Assembly (NCBI GenBank): GCA_017942035.1
Contig: JAGAVG010000010.1
Coordinates: 1 to 53,827, forward strand
Direction: 5' to 3'
Source: a bacterium
Lineage (GTDB): Bacteria; Cyanobacteriota; Vampirovibrionia; Gastranaerophilales; Gastranaerophilaceae
Length of the DNA stretch: 53,827 nucleotides
Notes under the pieces: generated by a model
Databases searched by the model: none
The model's input: the letters and a program-made list of their open reading frames with translations, nothing else
What the model was told of the DNA's origin: nothing
In this document: positions 48,295-53,827 of the stretch, piece after piece
Numbering within the stretch: position 1 is the stretch's first letter
Layout of the letters: each line of letters starts with the position of its first letter
Made by a program: the position numbers and the translations under genes

Positions 48295-50388
48295 TTACAA
48301 TTCAATTAATACGCCCATTTTGCCGTTATTAACTTCAACCAGAGATTTGAATCCTTCGGTTTTTACAAGGTATACGTTATCTTTATCTTTTCTGACTTGC
48401 AATGGTTTGTTAACTATTCCGTCGAATTCTTTAAGAACTGTAATTTCGTTATTAGCTTTTCCAATAAGTGCGGATTTACCGTTCAAAGTTACCATCATAA
48501 ATCCGTTATTGCTGTCGATTTCGTAGCTTGAATTTACGATTAAATTATCTTCTGCGGCATCTTTTTTAGGGGTGGATATCATTTTGATATGCCCTTGTTC
48601 TTTTTTGTTGTTGAACGGATTTTCGAAAGCTTTGGATAGGTTAATTCCGCCGGAGATTTTGTAAGCTAACGGAACACGCATTCTTGTGCTCAAATTTTCA
48701 ACGTTTTCTCTGATTTCTTTTTGGGTAAGTCTTTGTTTTGGAGTTGAAATCATTTTTATAGATTTTTCGTTTGTTTCGTTATCAATTGCTGCAAAATATT
48801 CATCAAGGCTGGACATTTCATAATCCTTTTTCCTTAATTCTTCTCTGCGTTTCATTTTTGCGGCAGTTTTTAAAGATTTGTCAACTTCTGCAGCGTTAAG
48901 ACTTCCGTTTTCAAAGTTTCTGATGTTTCTTGTTAATGGTGAGTTTTTCATTTCCGCAGTTGGTTGAACTTTTTGAGATGTATTGGCCGTATAATTAGTA
49001 TCTACAATATTATTTAAGCTTTCTCTATTTGAAGCTTTAAGACTTGGTTTTTGAGCAAAACCTTTTAGCTTGATAGTTTTTTTCATTTCATTATGAATTG
49101 ATGCCGCTTCAGAATGTACAATATTTTTTGTTTGATTTTCTAATGGAGAAATCATTTTTTCGAGATTTTTGCGCTTTTCGTCGCTGGAAACCCCTGTTAT
49201 TGCACCAAACAATTTTTTACTTTTTTCAGATTTCTGGCGGTTGTAGGTTTCAGGGTCTTGAACGGCGTCATTATATTTGTCGTATTTTTCTTTCCAGTTA
49301 AGATTTTCATCCCCTGTAATGTCGGTATATTTTTTAGTTATGCTTGTTCCGTCTTTAACTTTGTGTACAAAATCGCTGCGTAAATCGCGGGATTTTTCAA
49401 TTGAATTTTTGATAAATTTAATCATAAACATTAATGCCAATAGCGGGAGTATGATTATCATTAGGGGCGATTTTGCCTGTAGTTTATTGATTAAAGAATT
49501 TGTTTTGAAGCTCAACTGTTTTTTAATTTCTTTGCTGGCTAAAGAATTCGGAACAATTAAGATATCGTGTGAATTTTCAATTCCTGCGTTTTGACCTGAT
49601 TTTTCAGTAATGGCATCATTTTGTAATTCTTTAATGAAGGATTGCGGCTTGCTTTCCGGTTGAACATTTTTTTGCGGATTGATTACGGGAGTTTGTTTTT
49701 CTAAATTCTTTTTATCTGTAGATGTTGATACTTTATCTACAACTCTTTTTGTTTCATTTTTTGAAATTTGTTCTATTTTTTTTACGCTGGAAACGACAGA
49801 ATTCTTTTTCTGCTGAATATTTTGGGTAGTTTCTTTTTTAGAAACCGGTGTTGTTTTTGTAGTATTTGTATTGTTTGTAGTTTTGCCGGCTTCCGGTGAT
49901 TTTTTTATGGCAGGCTGTTCAATTTTGATAGGGTTGATGCTGTTTGCTTTAGGGGTATTTGCAGCAGCAAGAAGTGAACGGTATTCTCTTTGTTCCGGTG
50001 TTATCGGAGCACTTTTTACAGTTTTTGTTCTAATATTAAGCGGTTTTTTGGTTATTACGGTAACTTTTGTATAGCCGTCTGCGGTGTCGGTAACAGATTT
50101 AACATCAATATTCGTGATTACGTCTTTTACACCGTGAAAATCAGGTGTTGAGATTGCGGAAGATGATATTCCGGGAATAAGCACGACGTATTTATTATCT
50201 GATTTTTTTCTGACAATAGGATTTGTACCGGCATCAGAAGATGTGTACATTGTAAAATCTACAGTGTCAGCCGAAGCTTTCTTTACATCCATCTGTACAA
50301 GACTGTTTGCACCAAACACACTGTCAACTGCTGTAAACCCGAGTCCGAGTAATAACATTACCGTTAAAATTTTATTCTTTTTGTTCAT
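48295..50388 (-). CDS. secreted or membrane-anchored protein with N-terminal AMIN-like domain
   Basis: The 697-residue product starts at ATG 50386-50388 with GGGA upstream. It has a signal peptide (about 1-27, ILTVMLLLGLGFTAVDSVFG) and a beta-rich region of about 100 residues (KYVVLIPGISSSAI, GYTKVTVITKKPLNI) with the pattern of AMIN domains, which target proteins to peptidoglycan or secretins. A low-complexity linker (about 130-290) follows, then a membrane segment (about 305-325, SPLMIIILPLLALMFMIKFI) and a long basic, disordered tail. The tail repeats IKMISTPK twice (about residues 550-635). Domain assignment is tentative. It is divergent from era. Confidence 0.72.
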   Translation of the reverse strand: MNKKNKILTVMLLLGLGFTAVDSVFGANSLVQMDVKKASADTVDFTMYTSSDAGTNPIVRKKSDNKYVVLIPGISSSAISTPDFHGVKDVITNIDVKSVTDTADGYTKVTVITKKPLNIRTKTVKSAPITPEQREYRSLLAAANTPKANSINPIKIEQPAIKKSPEAGKTTNNTNTTKTTPVSKKETTQNIQQKKNSVVSSVKKIEQISKNETKRVVDKVSTSTDKKNLEKQTPVINPQKNVQPESKPQSFIKELQNDAITEKSGQNAGIENSHDILIVPNSLASKEIKKQLSFKTNSLINKLQAKSPLMIIILPLLALMFMIKFIKNSIEKSRDLRSDFVHKVKDGTSITKKYTDITGDENLNWKEKYDKYNDAVQDPETYNRQKSEKSKKLFGAITGVSSDEKRKNLEKMISPLENQTKNIVHSEAASIHNEMKKTIKLKGFAQKPSLKASNRESLNNIVDTNYTANTSQKVQPTAEMKNSPLTRNIRNFENGSLNAAEVDKSLKTAAKMKRREELRKKDYEMSSLDEYFAAIDNETNEKSIKMISTPKQRLTQKEIRENVENLSTRMRVPLAYKISGGINLSKAFENPFNNKKEQGHIKMISTPKKDAAEDNLIVNSSYEIDSNNGFMMVTLNGKSALIGKANNEITVLKEFDGIVNKPLQVRKDKDNVYLVKTEGFKSLVEVNNGKMGVLIEL

Positions 50389-50474
50389 TTTTCCCGTCAA
50401 AATTTCACTACACTATATATTATAATACATGGAGTAAAAAAAAATTGCTAGTTTGTTAAAAAATACATCATTTG

Positions 50475-50483
50475 TGTTACAAT
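50475..50483 (+). promoter_or_regulatory. extended -10 box 6 nt before the era start
   Basis: TGT-TACAAT followed by TTATTT and ATG 50490. A weak TTGTTA lies 19 nt upstream of the -10 hexamer. No ribosome binding site. Confidence 0.5.
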
Positions 50484-50489
50484 TTATTT

Positions 50490-51380
50490 ATGAAAATTGG
50501 ATTTGTAACAATAATAGGCCGGCCAAATGTCGGGAAGTCAACCCTTTTGAACCAGGTTTTGGGTCAAAAGATTGTAATTGCAACGGATAAAGCCCAAACT
50601 ACACGAAAAAGGATTAAGGGAATATACACGACCGAGCAGGGGCAGATTATTTTTATAGACACTCCGGGAGTGCATAAACCATTGAATAAATTGGGTGAAT
50701 TTTTGCTTGATGAAGCGAAAATTTCTGTTCCGGACGCAGATTTAATTATATTTTTGGTAGATGGTTCAGAGCCGGCCGGTAAGGGCGATAGATGGATTGC
50801 TGAAAATATTTTGAAAACAAATATTCCGATTTTGATTGTTATGAACAAAGTTGATAAGGTTAAAAAGCCCGAAAAAATTGAGGCAAATCTTTTAACGTAT
50901 AAAACACTTTTTGAAAAAAATCTTCCGATTATAAAAATTTCGGCAAAGACCGGACGAAATTCCGATACTTTGTTAAAAAATATTTTCAAAATGCTGCCGG
51001 AGGGCGAACTGCTTTATCCGGAAGATGTTGTGACAGAAGAGAGTATGCGCTCTGTTACGGAAGAGATTATCAGAGAAAAAATTCTTCTGAACACTTCTGA
51101 TGAAATTCCGCATTCTGTTGCGGTCAAAGTTGAACGATACAGTGAAGAAGAAAATATTGATAAAATTTATGCATCTATATTTTGTGAACACAAATCACAA
51201 AAGGGGATTTTAATAGGCAAGGGCGGAAGCTTACTCAAAAAAATCGGAACGGAAGCGCGTCTGGATTTGGAAAAAATTACGGAAAAGAAAGTTTTTTTAG
51301 CGCTGGAAGTTAAAGTTGAAAAGGACTGGAGAAAGAAAGAAAAGGCCCTTAAAAACTTCGGTTATGAACAGGAAAATTAA
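50490..51380 (+). CDS. era: GTPase Era, 16S rRNA maturation factor
   Basis: Era binds the 3' end of 16S rRNA during 30S assembly. The 296 residues contain G1 GRPNVGKST (10-18), the switch region with TRKRIKGIYT, G3 DTPG (57-60), G4 NKVD (119-122), G5 ISAKTGRN, and a C-terminal KH domain with the GxxG loop GILIGKGGSLLKKIG. Length is standard. ATG 50490 lies 6 nt after an extended -10 box; a TTG 6 codons earlier would fall inside that box. It ends 7 nt before the stop of the convergent hydrolase gene. Confidence 0.97.
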   Translation: MKIGFVTIIGRPNVGKSTLLNQVLGQKIVIATDKAQTTRKRIKGIYTTEQGQIIFIDTPGVHKPLNKLGEFLLDEAKISVPDADLIIFLVDGSEPAGKGDRWIAENILKTNIPILIVMNKVDKVKKPEKIEANLLTYKTLFEKNLPIIKISAKTGRNSDTLLKNIFKMLPEGELLYPEDVVTEESMRSVTEEIIREKILLNTSDEIPHSVAVKVERYSEEENIDKIYASIFCEHKSQKGILIGKGGSLLKKIGTEARLDLEKITEKKVFLALEVKVEKDWRKKEKALKNFGYEQEN

Positions 51381-51387
51381 CTGTTAT

Positions 51388-53541
51388 TTATTTCTTAACA
51401 AGTTTTTTGCCGTTTTCTGATAGAGTAAAGTATTCCGGATTGAGTTTAAAAATGCGTACATATCCGTGTTCACCTTTGCCGTCCTGCTTTTTAGATGTTG
51501 CGACAAAGTTATCCCAGTTTGCATTATCTGTTTCATCAGCATTAATCTGTCCGCGCCCGTTTGTAGTTCCGGCATGGCCTGGAACATCCAATCTTGCGCT
51601 GTTTCCATAAACAACTATATATCCGGCCGGCAGATTTCCTACATCTGCAGAGGTAATTTCACGGGCTTGATTATTTCCCATCTGAACGTGTGTTATTTCT
51701 ATAAATCTTTCGGGGTGTTTTTGGAGGAATTTTGCAAGTTGGAATGCATTGTTGAAAGATTTCATTTCATTTTCGGATACCGCACCGGAACCTATTAGAG
51801 CTTGTTTTGCTCCGGTTAAGCAGGCTCCGCTTGTTTTTAATGTGCTTGCCGTATCTGCACCGTTTTTGGCCAATAAAATGTCGATATCTGAAGCATTATC
51901 ATAATTAATACCTTTATTATGTTCTACGCTGAATCCGGTATATTTGCCTTCTTTTATTCTGTTGTCATAGCTGTATAAGCCTGCATTAGGTTTATGGCTG
52001 CCCCTTAATTGTGCTAAATATCTTTTGCATCGGTTTTGGGCACCGGTAAAGTATCCGTTTTTCGGGTACGGTTGGGAATTTTTGCTTGAAGTGTTTACTA
52101 ATTTTACTGTGGATTTTTTAACTTTAGCAAGCGGAACTCTTTTCGCGTGCATACCCAAATATGCTTTTTTGAAATTTTTATCTGCGGAAGTTGCCATTGC
52201 TCTTTTTTGTGCCGGAGTTTTTGCGTTTTTGAGTTTTATGTTTATGCCGTTTGAATGGCGGAGGAGCAGCAGTAAATCTTTTTCCGTCATTGTGTCAAGC
52301 TCTTTTTTTGTCAAGCCGTTAGCAAATGAAAGTTCACCCTTTTGGAGCTTAGCGGCAAGGAGGTTAATATTATGAGTGTTAAATCCTCTTGTTGTAAGTG
52401 AATTTTTCAGCATTTTAATTTCTTCCGGCGTATTTTTGCGTGCACCTTCGGTGTACAAATCAGGTCTGAATGTTACTTGACCAATACCCCAGCTTAAGTC
52501 ATCCTTCATTGATTTTTGTTGCTTTGTGCCGTATGTTACGGTTTTAGCTTTTTGTACTGCCTGAGCTCTTTCTGTGCGGCCTTCTTTTACTTGTACAAGT
52601 TGTGTGTATCTTTTTACATTGTGTGTATAAATGTTATCGGCCGGAGTTGCGTTGCCTTTTACGAGTGAATTTCTGCGTCCGTTATACAAATATAATATCG
52701 CGTCATCTTCTGTTACATTGTTGTATCGCCAGTGACCGCCCGGCTGAACCTTTTTCTTGCCGTTTACAAGAATTTCTTTAGTGTAGTAGAACTTATTGTT
52801 TGCAGCTTCCATTCCGTCTTGAATCGCTTTATCGTTTTTTACTTTATTTTGGATTTCACTCAATACAATTATTGTTGCGGCTGCGGATTGTTCCGGAGTT
52901 ATCGTATTGTAGTATCCTCTTGTAATTCCATGTTTTTTAAATAATGCGGCAATTCTCGGGTTGTCATCCCAATCGCCGATTTTTATTTTTGTTAATCCTT
53001 TTGAGGTCGCAGTTGAAAAATTTGTTCCGGCCGCTTTGTTTATACCGATGTTAAGAGTTCTAAGTGTGTCGGATGCAATTTGTCCTGCTATAGAGTTCTT
53101 GACTTTGCGTCCTGCAGAAAGACCGTTTTCAAGTCCGGATTCTTGGGCCGCAATCCCTATTGCAAGTTTTGCAAACCTGTTGTAGGTGTCATTATCAATA
53201 TTCAAATCCTTCATTAACTCGGCTTTTTTGTCCTCCAGTGCACCTGTGAATTTTATAAGCTCTCCTTTTTGACCTGCGGAAGCTCCGGCATAAAGTTTTG
53301 GGTCAACACCTATATTTATTGTTAATGGTTGTGTAATAACCTTTTTTGAAGTTGACTTTTTAGGAGGTGCTTGAATAAGTATACTTTGATTTTTTTTAGC
53401 GTCATTCAGGTTTTCTATATCCTGAACAATTTTGCCGTTTTTGTAATATCGGTTAATGGTATTTGTTCCGTTTCCGAATTTCACATTTATGCATTGAAGT
53501 CCTATTTTCTTCCCGATTGAAGAGCCGGACATATCAAACAC
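51388..53541 (-). CDS. large peptidoglycan-hydrolase-like protein, start uncertain, probably N-terminally incomplete
   Basis: A 717-residue product (as counted from GTG 53541) with two likely cell-wall modules. Around residues 125-345 is a lysozyme/transglycosylase-like region (AKLAIGIAAQESGLENG with a candidate catalytic Glu, and later DDLSWGIGQVTFRPDLY). The C-terminal 170 residues resemble a CHAP or NlpC/P60 peptidase: Cys in SGACLTGAKQAL and His in VPGHAGTTNGRGQINADE. No signal peptide is seen at this start. The frame stays open upstream for another 84 codons, to a stop at 53794, without an ATG, GTG or TTG, and the extra residues look coding. The true N-terminus therefore lies further right, probably behind a frameshift or beyond the edge. 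Confidence 0.72.
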   Translation of the reverse strand: MFDMSGSSIGKKIGLQCINVKFGNGTNTINRYYKNGKIVQDIENLNDAKKNQSILIQAPPKKSTSKKVITQPLTINIGVDPKLYAGASAGQKGELIKFTGALEDKKAELMKDLNIDNDTYNRFAKLAIGIAAQESGLENGLSAGRKVKNSIAGQIASDTLRTLNIGINKAAGTNFSTATSKGLTKIKIGDWDDNPRIAALFKKHGITRGYYNTITPEQSAAATIIVLSEIQNKVKNDKAIQDGMEAANNKFYYTKEILVNGKKKVQPGGHWRYNNVTEDDAILYLYNGRRNSLVKGNATPADNIYTHNVKRYTQLVQVKEGRTERAQAVQKAKTVTYGTKQQKSMKDDLSWGIGQVTFRPDLYTEGARKNTPEEIKMLKNSLTTRGFNTHNINLLAAKLQKGELSFANGLTKKELDTMTEKDLLLLLRHSNGINIKLKNAKTPAQKRAMATSADKNFKKAYLGMHAKRVPLAKVKKSTVKLVNTSSKNSQPYPKNGYFTGAQNRCKRYLAQLRGSHKPNAGLYSYDNRIKEGKYTGFSVEHNKGINYDNASDIDILLAKNGADTASTLKTSGACLTGAKQALIGSGAVSENEMKSFNNAFQLAKFLQKHPERFIEITHVQMGNNQAREITSADVGNLPAGYIVVYGNSARLDVPGHAGTTNGRGQINADETDNANWDNFVATSKKQDGKGEHGYVRIFKLNPEYFTLSENGKKLVKK

Positions 53542-53827
53542 GGCATAAACCTCATTTGTCGAGTTGTTTTTGACAAATTGAGGAGTAGTTTTATAGAGAC
53601 TTTGGTATGCTTGTATTTGTTTTTGCTGTTTGTCCGAAAGCTGATTAAGCTTAATTATGCTGGAACTTTGTCCATTATTTTGTATTGATTGTCTGATATT
53701 TTGAATGCTGTCGTTTGCGGCATTATGTGTTTGAGAGATTGTATCCGGTTGTGGAATATTGCGTGTGTCAGGGTTTGGTTCAGACCGATGAGCTCAGTTC
53801 CCGTTACGCACAGAGTTGCCTGTTCTG
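53542..53827 (-). other. probable upstream coding extension of the hydrolase gene to the right edge
   Basis: On the minus strand 53542-53793 is open in the same frame as the hydrolase and reads as a Gln/Asn-rich segment (DSIQNIRQSIQNNGQ, IIKLNQLSDKQQKQIQAYQ). A stop falls at 53794-53796. Beyond about 53780 a different frame is open to the edge (TLCVTGTELIGLNQ), so a one-base shift near 53770-53790 would join the two. No promoter or start codon is seen here. Confidence 0.5.

Noticed and set aside
51384-51614. Minus-strand 76-codon frame overlapping the end of the hydrolase gene
   Set aside because: It is a shadow in another frame of the hydrolase, without its own start signal.

Overview
The window is A+T-rich, densely coded on both strands, and uses the standard bacterial code. 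It most resembles a gut-type, non-photosynthetic relative of cyanobacteria (Vampirovibrionia/Melainabacteria, order Gastranaerophilales). That is an inference from gene content: prepilins whose mature part starts FTLAEVLITLG, a PilM-PilN fusion, a VKOR-DsbA fusion of the cyanobacterial type, a fermentative AdhE, and several lineage-type proteins without a known family. No rRNA, tRNA, CRISPR, transposase or prophage was recognised.

Layout. 1-526: edge of a prepilin gene and its leader repeat. 527-6650: a membrane protein, uvrB and adhE. 6694-12234: a second prepilin gene, a secreted phosphoesterase, rqcP, an acyltransferase, folP and a coupled pair of membrane proteins. 12379-15739: a minus-strand run of five genes (radical SAM, zinc ribbon, membrane protein, asparaginase, GspE-N-like protein). 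15865-18559: VKOR-DsbA, queH, radical SAM. 18606-21085: the type IV pilus genes pilO and pilMN. 21201-23919: nadA, rlmB and a primary-type sigma factor. 24041-29947: a third prepilin gene with its leader repeat, a TPR protein and large unknown proteins. 30030-37563: a 15-gene S10/spc ribosomal operon that stops after rpsN. 37777-39186: two back-to-back XRE/LuxR-like regulator pairs. 39487-53827: a repeat-rich surface-type protein, bioF-bioG-bioC, lysS, pilT, a solute-binding lipoprotein, an AMIN-like secreted protein, era, and a large cell-wall hydrolase running towards the right edge.

The most unusual structure is a family of three leader blocks (about 166 bp, extended to 260 bp in two copies). 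Each has palindromic ends and a near-consensus sigma-70 promoter pointing away from the gene. Each lies in the same orientation just upstream of a prepilin gene (complete in two cases, inferred in the third). In these genes the stretch between the start codon and the prepilin cleavage site is built from dispersed intergenic repeats read as protein. The same repeat families recur between genes across the window.

Other points worth attention: an extended -10 box placed exactly 6 nt before the ATG of five genes that lack a ribosome binding site (apparent leaderless transcription); GC-rich hairpin chains and a REP-like insertion inside the S10 operon; pentanucleotide tandem repeats in the leaders of two large unknown proteins; and paired operator-like sites between divergent regulators. 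Pilus assembly (pilO, pilMN, pilT, three prepilins) and envelope proteins are the dominant functional theme outside the housekeeping genes.
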